Positions 1 to 8,230 of a stretch of DNA of 30,009 nucleotides are shown one piece after another; the stretch's first letter is position 1; every line of letters begins with the position of its first letter. Both the position numbers and the translations under genes were made by a program. Source of the stretch: a virus. The stretch lies in the IMG/VR virus record IMGVR_UViG_3300000553_000224, positions 1-30,009 of that record; one strand, 5' to 3'. The notes under the pieces are model-generated. The model saw only the letters and a program-made list of their open reading frames with translations, made no database searches and was not told where the DNA came from.

Positions 1-1
1 A

Positions 2-793
2 ACAGCAGGAATGTCTGGGCTAGCAGGGTTGACTGAACAACTAGCAGGTGTGTTAGGAAAGTTGGCTGGTAAAGAAGGAAGAGTTGGAGGCGGTAGTACA
101 TTGCTAGAAAAATTTGGATTTAAATCGTCGGCTGCCGGTGGAGCAGCTGGTGGCACAGTTCCAGCAGGCAGCGGCCCACCGAGTGGAGCAAAGGCTGGCG
201 AAAATATTGATGATGTAATTAAATTTTCTGGCGGCACAGGCGACAAAAGTCATTTTATGCAATTAAATTCTTCTGTGCTACAAAATTTTGTGGCCATGGC
301 GTCAGATTATTTTGGTGCTACTGGTGATAAATTGCAAGTTAATAGCGCATTTAGATCAGCAGATGAACAAGCTGCCGTAAATTCAGGCGGAAATCCCAAA
401 GCTGCTCCTGGTAAAAGTTTACATAATATAGGTAAAGCAATTGATATTAATGCTAGCCAAGTTAGTGCGTTGCAATCAAAAGGATTATTGAGTCAGCATG
501 GATTTAGTCCATTGAATGGTGATCCTCCGCATATTCAAATGCCCTCGGCTGCTACAGGTGGCATATTAACTGGACCAAGTACTGGATTCCAAGCCATGCT
601 ACACGGTACCGAAGCAGTAGTTCCTACAACTAGTGATAAGTCTATTCCAGTACAAGATACAAATACTGGTAGCAGTGGATCAAAATATACAACACAATTA
701 TTAACAATGGAATTGGAGAGATTAGATTCAATATTAAAAATAATGTCTAGACAAAATGCTGTTTCAGATAGAATTTTGCAACTTCAACATTAA
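2..793 (+). CDS. Virion-associated protein with M15-type peptidase domain (5' partial)
   Basis: The frame is open to the left edge (codons from base 2), so the Met at base 11 need not be the start and the N-terminus is probably missing. Numbering from that Met, residues about 80-180 form an M15 (VanY / L,D- or D,D-peptidase-like) zinc peptidase domain: a SAFRS segment, the signature HNIGKAID with His138 and Asp145, and a late PPHIQ with His174 as the third zinc ligand. These enzymes cut peptide cross-links in peptidoglycan. Gly/Ala-rich linkers flank the domain. A tail with GPSTGF...LHGTEAVVP, common at tape-measure C-termini, is followed by a short helical segment rich in Leu and Met. It precedes a second muralytic gene and the portal gene, so a tail or virion-entry role is inferred. 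The peptidase fold is well supported; the exact virion position is not. Confidence 0.72.
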   Translation, partial: TAGMSGLAGLTEQLAGVLGKLAGKEGRVGGGSTLLEKFGFKSSAAGGAAGGTVPAGSGPPSGAKAGENIDDVIKFSGGTGDKSHFMQLNSSVLQNFVAMASDYFGATGDKLQVNSAFRSADEQAAVNSGGNPKAAPGKSLHNIGKAIDINASQVSALQSKGLLSQHGFSPLNGDPPHIQMPSAATGGILTGPSTGFQAMLHGTEAVVPTTSDKSIPVQDTNTGSSGSKYTTQLLTMELERLDSILKIMSRQNAVSDRILQLQH

Positions 794-801
794 TATAAAT
801 T

Positions 802-3093
802 ATGGCTAATTATAGTTCCGAAGAATACCAACAAATAATAGATGAATATAATCAAGCAATAGCGGCTCATCGCCCAATTTCTGATGATTTGTCTCAACGC
901 ATAAAAGCTGCTCAGCGCAGTATTACTCAATACGCTGGTGATACAGGTGCTGGCAATAAAACATTAAAAGATTCTGCTGTAAAATTGGGATCAGACTTAA
1001 TGGCAGGCAAGGAAGGACTCAGTGCGTATAATGAGGTAACTGCTAAAGGACTAACTGATTTAGGAAATTATTTAGAAACAACTGGAAAATTTGGTAAAGG
1101 AGCCAAAGCAGCCGCTGATGCAGCGGCTTTTGCAATACCATTAATTAATCAGCAAGCAGATGGATTATTTGATGCTTTTAGAGATATAAGTCGTTCAGGT
1201 TTGGCAGTTGGAATGGATGACACATTTAAAAATCTTCAAAAATCTGGATACACAGTGGCACAAATTTCCGAATACGGAAATTTATTAAAACAAAATGCTG
1301 AAACTTTGGCAAGATTTGGTGGCACGGCAGCAGATGGAGCAAAAAACTTTGCTGATGTGTCAAACGCAATTACAAATTCTGAATTAGAAACTGAATTTAT
1401 GAACATGGGATTGACCCAAACGGATATAAATTCTGGTATAGTAAATTATATAAAAAGACAGCAACTAAGCGGATCATCGAGAACGCAATCCTTACAGGAA
1501 TTGAAAGAAAGTGCCAGTGCTTTTATTGATGAACAAGATAGATTAACTAGATTAACTGGCATGAATTCCAAAAAACAAAATGAATTGATGGAACACGAGT
1601 TAGCACAACAAGAATATTCGGCTCATGTATACGAATTAAAACAAAGAATAAACAAAGGCGGTGCCGACGGACAAGCTGCCAAAGAACAATTAGATAAAGA
1701 ACAGGCTGCTTTTGTAAATGCGTCTGCAAATGGAAACCAAAAGATAGCAGATGGGTTGGCATTGGCATTTTCTGGTAGTGTTAGTGATCAAGCTCAGGCT
1801 TATAAAAGAGCTTTTAGTACAACTATAAAAACAGTAAAAGATCCCACAAAGAAAATCGCAGATGTTTTTGCAGCTCAAGGTCAAGACTCTAGAGAAACAA
1901 TGGATAAAATTTCAACTACCATGGGAAAATATGGTGGTAAAGCAGGGGAAACTTTTGGTGATATTCCGGGAATGGTAAAATTGGCAAGTACCAATAAACA
2001 AGATGCTCAAGAAAATTATGAAAAGGCAACCAAACAACAAAACGACGCAAAAGCAGGAGGCGATGAAGGAGTAAAAAATCAAGTAAAAATTAGAGAAAAT
2101 CAAAGAGATACAACTCAAACATTGGATTTATTACTTAATCAAGGCATTGTTCCTGTTGCCACAGGATTTGCAAATTTATCTGATGCCGCTCAACAATTAG
2201 TCAGTATGTCAAATCCAGTACTTGGTAAAGGAGGTCAAGTTGGCGGTGGTACCTCCTTGCCAGCAAAAATAGGACAAGCGTTAGGATTTGGTGGAGGCAC
2301 CGCCGGAGCGGCAGGTAGTGCTGGTGGAGCCACGAGATCTTTGGGCGGAGGTCCAGGCGGCAGTCCAGGCGGGGGGTCTAGCGTAGGCAACTTTTTTAAT
2401 AACTTAATGAGTGGGGGCGGTGCGGCTGCCGGAGCGAGTGCAGCATCTCCTGGTATACTTGAAAAGATATTGGCAACGATTCGGCAAAGAGAATCTGGTG
2501 GAAATTATCAAATCAAAGCTAAAGGATCTTCAGCATCTGGCGCATATCAATTTATTGATAGTACTTGGCAATCACTTGTAAAAAAATATAATGTAGGAAA
2601 AGAATTTCTTAGTGCTAACTTAGCACCACCTGAAATTCAAGATCAGGTAGCTCGAAAATATGTAGAAGAAATACTGGCAAAAAATAATGGAGACCTAACT
2701 GCTGTACCAAAAACATGGTATACTGGAAACGCTCAAGGTAAAATGTCTGCTAGTGCGTTGGCTGCTAATAAAGGAATGACAGCCGATACGTATGCTCAAA
2801 AATGGCTAGGAGATCTTAATAAAAACGGGGGCACCACTGTGGCAGGTAATGCTCCAGAAATTGGTAAAAAATTAAGTGGACCATCAAGTGGATATAATTC
2901 AACATTGGCCAATACTAAACCAGTGGTTCCGTTGCCTGATGGAAATAAAATACCAGTGCAATATGCTAAAAATGAGCAACCTGATGAAAATGATAATTTA
3001 ATGAGCATGAAAATAGCAAAATTAGATTTATTAATCAGCAGTTTACAAAAACAAGTGGGCACATCAGAAAAGATATTACAGCAGCAAGCATAA
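802..3093 (+). CDS. Tape-measure-like virion protein with C-terminal lytic transglycosylase domain
   Basis: 763 residues. Residues 1-460 are polar, mostly helical and coiled-coil-like with no family I can name. A Gly/Ser/Ala-rich linker (about 475-550) leads to a goose-lysozyme/SLT-type transglycosylase domain at about 552-650: RESGGNY with likely catalytic Glu564, then SGAYQFIDSTW. Such domains cleave the glycan strand of peptidoglycan. The C-terminus has GPSSGYNS...PVVPLPDGNKIPVQ and a final amphipathic helix that parallels the tail of the preceding gene product, so the two proteins may dock to the same partner or derive from one ancestor. It begins 8 bases after the upstream stop. No Shine-Dalgarno is visible; TATAAATT abuts the ATG but lies too close to serve as a promoter for this gene. 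Likely role: local murein digestion during DNA injection. Confidence 0.75.
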   Translation: MANYSSEEYQQIIDEYNQAIAAHRPISDDLSQRIKAAQRSITQYAGDTGAGNKTLKDSAVKLGSDLMAGKEGLSAYNEVTAKGLTDLGNYLETTGKFGKGAKAAADAAAFAIPLINQQADGLFDAFRDISRSGLAVGMDDTFKNLQKSGYTVAQISEYGNLLKQNAETLARFGGTAADGAKNFADVSNAITNSELETEFMNMGLTQTDINSGIVNYIKRQQLSGSSRTQSLQELKESASAFIDEQDRLTRLTGMNSKKQNELMEHELAQQEYSAHVYELKQRINKGGADGQAAKEQLDKEQAAFVNASANGNQKIADGLALAFSGSVSDQAQAYKRAFSTTIKTVKDPTKKIADVFAAQGQDSRETMDKISTTMGKYGGKAGETFGDIPGMVKLASTNKQDAQENYEKATKQQNDAKAGGDEGVKNQVKIRENQRDTTQTLDLLLNQGIVPVATGFANLSDAAQQLVSMSNPVLGKGGQVGGGTSLPAKIGQALGFGGGTAGAAGSAGGATRSLGGGPGGSPGGGSSVGNFFNNLMSGGGAAAGASAASPGILEKILATIRQRESGGNYQIKAKGSSASGAYQFIDSTWQSLVKKYNVGKEFLSANLAPPEIQDQVARKYVEEILAKNNGDLTAVPKTWYTGNAQGKMSASALAANKGMTADTYAQKWLGDLNKNGGTTVAGNAPEIGKKLSGPSSGYNSTLANTKPVVPLPDGNKIPVQYAKNEQPDENDNLMSMKIAKLDLLISSLQKQVGTSEKILQQQA

Positions 3094-3097
3094 TAGG

Positions 3098-3104
3098 CTA
3101 AATA
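3098..3104 (+). promoter_or_regulatory. T4-type late promoter box before gene 20
   Basis: CTAAATA matches the T4 late -10 box (TATAAATA) as it recurs through this window. Only 7 bases separate it from the portal ATG. With T4 spacing (box at -13 to -6) transcription would start about 2 bases before the ATG, giving an essentially leaderless mRNA. Confidence 0.6.
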
Positions 3105-3111
3105 ATAAACT

Positions 3112-4950
3112 ATGGCAACTACAGACGGACGTAATGGTCGCAATGGCGGCTGGCGCAAATATTTTAAAGTCGCTGATGTAAATCAGCTAGGACAACTAAG
3201 TCCAATTTCTGGCAAAAATAACTTTGGTTTACCGGGTTATAATCGCACAGGTGCTGATCAAGAAGGCAGCAATCGTAATGAATTTGCTTTCCGTAACTAT
3301 GCATCACGCTTGCCAGAAGTATATTCTGGTCACCCAAACAGATTAGAACGTTATAATCAATATGAAAATATGGATTGTGACAGTGAAGTTAATGCTTGTT
3401 TAGATATTATTGCTGAATTTAGCACACAAGCTAATACAGATAATGAAACTCCCTTTGATGTTCATTTTAAAGATAAACCTACTGATCACGAAGTAGAAAT
3501 TATTACAAAACAATTAAAACAATGGACTAAACTTAATAAATTAGATCAACGCATATTCAAATTATTCCGTAATACTATTAAGTACGGTGATCAAGTGTTT
3601 GTTCGTGATCCGGAAACATTTGAAATGTACTGGGTTGACATGATTAAAGTTGCACGTATTATTGTTAACGAATCAGAAGGCAAACGTCCCGAACAATATG
3701 TTATTCGAGACATCAATCCCAACTTTCAAAACATGAGTATGGCAGCAAAAACAACATCAGATTACTATGTAAGTCGTTCAACTGGTTCAGTTACCACTGG
3801 CAATAACTATAATGCTCCTAATGGGGGAGCTGGTGGCGGAGCTGGTGGTGGTTCTGGCAATAGTCGTTTTACACAAGCCATGAATGAATCATGTATTGAC
3901 GCTAAACATGTTGTGCATTTGAGTTTAAATGAAGGATTAGATTACTTTTGGCCGTTTGGACAAAGTATTCTTGAAAATATTTTTAAAGTTTACAAACAAA
4001 AAGAGCTATTAGAAGATTCAATACTTATTTATCGTGTTCAACGGGCGCCTGAACGTCGAGTATTCAGTATTGATGTGGGTAATATGCCAAGTCATATGGC
4101 TATGCAATTTGTTGAGCGTGTTAAAAATGAAATGCATCAGCGCAGAATCCCTACTACAACGGGCGGTGGTAACAACATGATGGACGCCAGTTATAACCCA
4201 CTGGCTGTAAATGAAGATTATTTCTTTCCAAAAACAAGAGATGGTGCCGGTAGTAGTGTTAGTATCCTAGAAGGCGGCAAAAATTTAGGTGAAATTGACG
4301 ATTTAAAATATTTTAACAATAAAATGGCACGTGGTTTGCGTGTGCCAAGTAGTTATTTGCCAACTGGTCCTGATGATAGTGGCGCTACAACTAATGATGG
4401 ACGTGTAGGAACAGCATTAATACAAGAATTCCGCTTTAACAAGTACTGTGAACGCCTACAAAAGCTGATTATGCAGAAGTTAAATGAAGAATTTAAACTG
4501 TTTTTACATTGGAGAGGCTTTAATATTGACAGTAGTTTGTTTGATGTTAGCTTAACAGAACCACAAAACTTTGCAAGTTATCGTCAATCTGAGCTTGATA
4601 CTGCTCGCGTTGCTACATTTACAGCTATTGAACCACTTAACTACCTCAGTAAACGCTTTATGCTAGAGCGTTATTTGGGCCTAAGCAAAGAAGAAATTCT
4701 TGAGAATGAAACATTATGGAAAGAAGAACGTGATCTTGCTGACCTAGTTACTAGTACCGGACAAGATTTACGTTCTGTAGGCATAAATCCCGCAGGTATT
4801 GAAGCAGATTTATCTACAGGTGCTGAAATGACCGATACTAATTTAGGGCAAGCTGAAACTGATACTGGTGCTGGACCTGCGGCAGTACCTAATCCTGCTC
4901 CCGGTGCTGGCGGCGCTGGTTCCCCAGCCGGTCAAACAGCTGGCGCTTGA
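3112..4950 (+). CDS. 20: Portal vertex protein gp20
   Basis: 612 residues, the dodecameric portal through which DNA is packaged and to which the neck and tail attach; in T4 it also nucleates prohead assembly. Recognised by T4 gp20-family segments: YENMDCDSEVNACLDIIAEF (about 82-101), KYGDQVFVRD (about 158-167), YRVQRAPERRVFSIDVGNMP (about 306-325) and LRVPSSYLPTG (about 405-415). It is longer than T4 gp20 (524 residues). The extra length includes a Gly-rich loop at about 233-250 and an Ala/Gly/Pro-rich tail after about residue 580. It is followed by core, protease, scaffold and capsid genes in canonical T4 order. No Shine-Dalgarno is seen; a late promoter box sits directly upstream of the ATG. 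Confidence 0.96.
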   Translation: MATTDGRNGRNGGWRKYFKVADVNQLGQLSPISGKNNFGLPGYNRTGADQEGSNRNEFAFRNYASRLPEVYSGHPNRLERYNQYENMDCDSEVNACLDIIAEFSTQANTDNETPFDVHFKDKPTDHEVEIITKQLKQWTKLNKLDQRIFKLFRNTIKYGDQVFVRDPETFEMYWVDMIKVARIIVNESEGKRPEQYVIRDINPNFQNMSMAAKTTSDYYVSRSTGSVTTGNNYNAPNGGAGGGAGGGSGNSRFTQAMNESCIDAKHVVHLSLNEGLDYFWPFGQSILENIFKVYKQKELLEDSILIYRVQRAPERRVFSIDVGNMPSHMAMQFVERVKNEMHQRRIPTTTGGGNNMMDASYNPLAVNEDYFFPKTRDGAGSSVSILEGGKNLGEIDDLKYFNNKMARGLRVPSSYLPTGPDDSGATTNDGRVGTALIQEFRFNKYCERLQKLIMQKLNEEFKLFLHWRGFNIDSSLFDVSLTEPQNFASYRQSELDTARVATFTAIEPLNYLSKRFMLERYLGLSKEEILENETLWKEERDLADLVTSTGQDLRSVGINPAGIEADLSTGAEMTDTNLGQAETDTGAGPAAVPNPAPGAGGAGSPAGQTAGA

Positions 4951-4964
4951 TTTAATTCAATTGA

Positions 4965-4971
4965 ATAAATA
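4965..4971 (+). promoter_or_regulatory. T4-type late promoter box before the 72-residue gene
   Basis: ATAAATA, 8 bases before the ATG at 4980. As at gene 20 there is no Shine-Dalgarno in between, so a near-leaderless transcript would start at about -3 relative to the ATG. Confidence 0.55.
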
Positions 4972-4979
4972 ATATTACT

Positions 4980-5198
4980 ATGATTCTTAACGAACTTTAC
5001 GACCGCAGCCCTAGTGCATACCAGGATTTATCACAAGATAATACACAACCAGAAATGGGCCAACTGAGAAAATCTCGTCTTACATTAAAACAATTAAACA
5101 AATTGCGTAAAATGAATGAACTTCGTGAAATAGAATTTCAAAATAAATTAAAATTTTTAAGTATGCAATACTCCCCGCCCATGCAGCCGGCAGCGTAA
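4980..5198 (+). CDS. Small conserved protein between gp20 and the prohead core gene
   Basis: 72 residues, basic in the middle (SRLTLKQLNKLRKMNELREI, about residues 33-52), followed by a short hydrophobic/proline tail (MQYSPPMQPAA). Proteins with an RLTL..LNKLRKM-type core occur at this place in other marine T4-like phages from general recollection; no function is known to me. Its position corresponds to the T4 gene 67 slot, but T4 gp67 is acidic and this is not, so I do not assign that name. It may be a minor head or prohead component. A late promoter box lies immediately upstream. Confidence 0.7.
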   Translation: MILNELYDRSPSAYQDLSQDNTQPEMGQLRKSRLTLKQLNKLRKMNELREIEFQNKLKFLSMQYSPPMQPAA

Positions 5199-5294
5199 TA
5201 AAACCCGCATAAAATAACCATTTTTTAGTCATTATATACTAGTTTTTAACTATAACAGTTAAATACTTTCACGAGCCATCTAAAGGAGAAATAA
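5199..5294 (+). promoter_or_regulatory. Intergenic region with late promoter (TTAAATA at 5259-5265) and strong RBS
   Basis: The 96-base gap before the prohead core gene has TTAAATA at 5259-5265, fitting a late promoter with transcription from about 5271, and a strong AAAGGAG ribosome binding site at 5282-5288, 6 bases before the ATG at 5295. Unlike the promoters ahead of 3112 and 4980, this one gives a normal leader. Confidence 0.55.
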
Positions 5295-6446
5295 ATGACA
5301 TCGAAATTTGAACAGTTAATTGAATATGTAATTAACGATGAAGAAGCGAAAGCTAAAGAATTATTCCACGACATCGTAGTAGAAAAAAGTCGTGAGATTT
5401 ATGAAAACCTTATGAGTGAAGAAGATGAGGTAGAAGAAGGTTTGATCGGCGGAGCACTAGGTGGTTATGGTGCTTATAAAGCTAATCGCGCAATGGGCGG
5501 CGGCGTTCTCGGCAGTCTTGGCGCAGGTTTAGGCGGAGCCATTATGGGCAGTAACGCACAAAACGAATTAGAAAAGCATTCAGGTAGTGATGAGCATGAT
5601 GGATCAAGTGCTCCTGCTAATCCTAATGAAGCTAAAATAAAAGATTTACTTGACCAAGCTATGAAATTATCACAAGCAGGTGGTGCTAGTACTCCGCAAA
5701 GTGAAATGTTGAAAAAAGTTATGGCTGCGTTGCAAGCCAAGCAAGGCGGTGCTGGATTAAGTGAAGGCATGGATGACACTTCCGGTAACGCTTCCGAAGA
5801 TTTAATGAGTGAAGTTGAAACTGATGAATCTGGTATGTATGAAGAATCAGATGCTGAGTTTGATGACGAAGCTGAAGAAGACGGCAAAGATATGACACAT
5901 GATATGGAACATGATCATGATGAAGAAGGTTTAGAAGATCGCGTAGTTGATCTCGAAGACAAACTTGACGAATTAATGGCTGAATTTGAGCAACTTATGG
6001 GTGACGAAGATCACGAAGGCGGCGAAGATGAATTTGATATGGAACCAAATGATGATGAAGTAGGCGGCGATGCTTATGCTGACGACGACACAAGTGAATT
6101 CCATGACGAGCCAATGCGTGAAAACATTAGTTTGCCAGCTGCTCCTAAGCCAGTTACAACAGAGCCAGCCGGAACAAACACACGTTCAACGACAGCTTTT
6201 AACTCTGGTAAAGCCGGAATGCAAGGTGCTCCAGTACGCAATGTAGCATCTGAAGCTAATCCAGATGGCACATCCGCTTACAAAGCTCCAACAAGTTATG
6301 CTGACAAAGGTCGTGGCGATCTTCCAGGCGCAAACAAGTTTAAAAACGTCCCAGCAAAAGACGGTAGCAAGCAAGAACCAGCAACTAAGCCACATTTGGC
6401 CCAAGCAACTGGTGTTAACACACGCACACCTTTCCCAAAAGGTTAA
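5295..6446 (+). CDS. Putative prohead core protein with glycine-rich segment and acidic region
   Basis: 383 residues. The N-terminal helix (about 1-45; VINDEEAKAKELFHDIVVEK) is of a kind seen in marine T4-like core proteins from general recollection. Residues about 49-88 are a hydrophobic Gly/Ala-rich stretch (GALGGYGAYKANRAMGGGVL and following) like a glycine zipper. Residues about 155-275 are strongly acidic with many Asp, Glu and His, including a predicted coiled coil (VVDLEDKLDELMAEFEQLM). The C-terminal 100 residues are Pro/Ala/Lys-rich and low complexity. The slot between gp20 and gp21 holds the internal core proteins gp67 and gp68 in T4, and acidity suits a protein removed or processed when DNA enters. 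A prohead core role is inferred from position and composition. Confidence 0.68.
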   Translation: MTSKFEQLIEYVINDEEAKAKELFHDIVVEKSREIYENLMSEEDEVEEGLIGGALGGYGAYKANRAMGGGVLGSLGAGLGGAIMGSNAQNELEKHSGSDEHDGSSAPANPNEAKIKDLLDQAMKLSQAGGASTPQSEMLKKVMAALQAKQGGAGLSEGMDDTSGNASEDLMSEVETDESGMYEESDAEFDDEAEEDGKDMTHDMEHDHDEEGLEDRVVDLEDKLDELMAEFEQLMGDEDHEGGEDEFDMEPNDDEVGGDAYADDDTSEFHDEPMRENISLPAAPKPVTTEPAGTNTRSTTAFNSGKAGMQGAPVRNVASEANPDGTSAYKAPTSYADKGRGDLPGANKFKNVPAKDGSKQEPATKPHLAQATGVNTRTPFPKG

Positions 6447-6455
6447 TCCATAGAT

Positions 6456-7109
6456 ATGGCTCGCAACACTTATCTTAAGGAACATCTAAGCTTCACTCAG
6501 GCGGGCATTGAATTGCTCACTGAGGAAGCTGCCGATGGATCCGGCAAAACTCTTTACATGAAGGGTATTTGTATTGAGGGCGGAGTTCGCAATGCAAATG
6601 AACGTATCTATCCAGTACATGAAATTTCTAAAGCAGTAGATACTATCAATGAGCAAATTAAAACTGGACATTCAGTTTTGGGAGAAGTGGACCATCCGGA
6701 TGATTTAAAAATTAATTTAGATCGCGTAAGTCACATGATTTGCAACATGTGGATGGAAGGTCCTTGTGGTTACGGAAAATTAAAAGTATTACCAACACCA
6801 ATGGGAACATTAGTAAAAACAATGTTGGACAGTGGTGTTAAATTAGGTGTTAGTAGTCGTGGATCAGGAAATGTAAACGACCATAACGGACATGTCAGTG
6901 ACTTTGAAATTGTCACTGTGGATGTGGTTGCCCAGCCTTCTGCGCCCAATGCGTATCCAACAGCTATCTATGAAGGCCTCATTAACATGAAGCACGGTCA
7001 TAGAATCTTTGAGATGGCAAAAGAAGCAGGACAGGACAACAAAGTACAGAGATATTTGAAAAACGAAGTATTAAAGTTGATTAAAGATCTTAAGATTGAA
7101 GGAAAATAA
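6456..7109 (+). CDS. 21: Prohead core serine protease gp21
   Basis: 217 residues, matching the T4 gp21 prohead protease family (peptidase S77). It matures the prohead by cutting scaffold, core and capsid proteins after L/I-x-E motifs. Likely catalytic residues are His80 in GEVDHPDD, Ser133 or Ser134 in GVSSRGSG, and Asp156 in VTVDVVAQPSAPNAYP. The N-terminal MKGICIEGGVRNANERIYP segment is also typical. The start lies 9 bases after the upstream stop, and AAAAGG at the end of the preceding gene may act as a rather distant ribosome binding site. The scaffold gene starts immediately after its stop, so translational coupling is likely. Confidence 0.95.
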   Translation: MARNTYLKEHLSFTQAGIELLTEEAADGSGKTLYMKGICIEGGVRNANERIYPVHEISKAVDTINEQIKTGHSVLGEVDHPDDLKINLDRVSHMICNMWMEGPCGYGKLKVLPTPMGTLVKTMLDSGVKLGVSSRGSGNVNDHNGHVSDFEIVTVDVVAQPSAPNAYPTAIYEGLINMKHGHRIFEMAKEAGQDNKVQRYLKNEVLKLIKDLKIEGK

Positions 7110-7110
7110 A

Positions 7111-8208
7111 ATGCTAGACGCACTAAAACCGTTACTAGATAGTGAGCTTGTTACTGAAGAAGCACGTTCAGAAATCAATGAAGCTTGGGAAGCCAAGTTA
7201 GTTGAAGCTAAAGAACAAGCACGTGCAGAACTCCGCGAAGAGTTTGCACAACGCTATGAGCATGACAAACAAGTGATGGTGGAAGCCCTAGATCGTATGG
7301 TAACAGAAAGTCTCATCGCAGAAGTTGAGCAAGTAAAAGCTGAAAAGTTGGCACTTGCAGAAGACCGTGTCAAGTTTCAAGGCAAAATGAAAGAATCCGG
7401 AGTAAAGTTTAATAACTTTATGGTTTCTAAATTGGCTGAAGAAATTGGCGAGTTGCGCCGAGACCGTAAAACACATAACGAAGGTCTCCAGAAATTGGAA
7501 GGCTTTATCGTTCATGCGTTGGCTCGTGAAATCCAAGAATTTGCCCAAGACAAACGTGATGTAGTTGAAACAAAAGTTCGCTTAGTTTCCAATGCACGTC
7601 AACAGTTAGAAGGCTTAAAAGCACGTTTCGTAAAAGAATCTGCTAACAAGATGACACATGCTGTTTCCAAGCATCTCAAGGCTGAACTCGGCCAGTTAAA
7701 AGAAGACATCCAAGTTGCTCGCGAGAACAATTTTGGTCGTCGTATTTTTGAAGCATACTCAGCAGAATTTGGAGCTACTCATTTAAATGAAAAAGCCGAA
7801 GTTCGTAAATTGCATGATGTTATTGCTGCCAAAGATGCCAAACTGTCAGAAGCCATCAAATTCGCCAAGAAAGCAACTGTTCTTGTCGAATCCAAAGAAC
7901 GTGAATTACGTATTACTAAAGAATCCAATGAGCGTAGTAAGCTAATGGATGAACTACTTTCTCCTCTAAACGAAGAGAAAGCGGAAGTAATGCGCAATTT
8001 GCTTGAAAGCGTACAAACTCCACGTTTGAAAAACGCTTTTGAAAAGTATCTACCAGCTGTATTAGAGAATCGTTCGGTAAAAGCTCGTCCAGTAATTACT
8101 GAAACATTAACTGAAGCAACTGGTGATAAATCTGTCCGCCAAGAGCAAGATGACGAAGCTGAAGAAAACAGCAACGTTATTGACTTAAAGCGTTTGGCAG
8201 GGCTGTAA
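7111..8208 (+). CDS. 22: Prohead scaffold protein gp22
   Basis: 365 residues, highly charged, Glu/Lys/Ala-rich and almost entirely helical with long predicted coiled coils, lying between protease gp21 and capsid gp23 as in T4. gp22 forms the internal scaffold around which the capsid assembles and is then degraded by gp21. I chose the ATG at 7111 (MLDALKPLLDSELVTEEARS): AAGGA at 7099-7103 gives a good ribosome binding site, and it sits one base after the gp21 stop. A TTG at 7096 in the same frame would add five residues but overlap that ribosome binding site and the end of gene 21. Similarity is by position and composition, since scaffold sequences diverge quickly. Confidence 0.9.
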   Translation: MLDALKPLLDSELVTEEARSEINEAWEAKLVEAKEQARAELREEFAQRYEHDKQVMVEALDRMVTESLIAEVEQVKAEKLALAEDRVKFQGKMKESGVKFNNFMVSKLAEEIGELRRDRKTHNEGLQKLEGFIVHALAREIQEFAQDKRDVVETKVRLVSNARQQLEGLKARFVKESANKMTHAVSKHLKAELGQLKEDIQVARENNFGRRIFEAYSAEFGATHLNEKAEVRKLHDVIAAKDAKLSEAIKFAKKATVLVESKERELRITKESNERSKLMDELLSPLNEEKAEVMRNLLESVQTPRLKNAFEKYLPAVLENRSVKARPVITETLTEATGDKSVRQEQDDEAEENSNVIDLKRLAGL

Positions 8209-8230
8209 AAAAGAAAATAGGGAGACTTAA

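Noticed and set aside
794-801. TATAAATT as a late promoter for the gene at 802
   Set aside because: It directly abuts the ATG, so transcription would begin inside the gene; one base also differs from the box seen elsewhere.
4980-5198. Naming the 72-residue protein gp67
   Set aside because: Position fits, but T4 gp67 is acidic and this protein is basic.
5474-5887. Ser/Ala-rich minus-strand frame opposite the prohead core gene
   Set aside because: Shadow of the acidic coding strand; no start signals.
7096-7110. TTG at 7096 as the start of gene 22
   Set aside because: It overlaps gene 21 and the AAGGA that serves the ATG at 7111.
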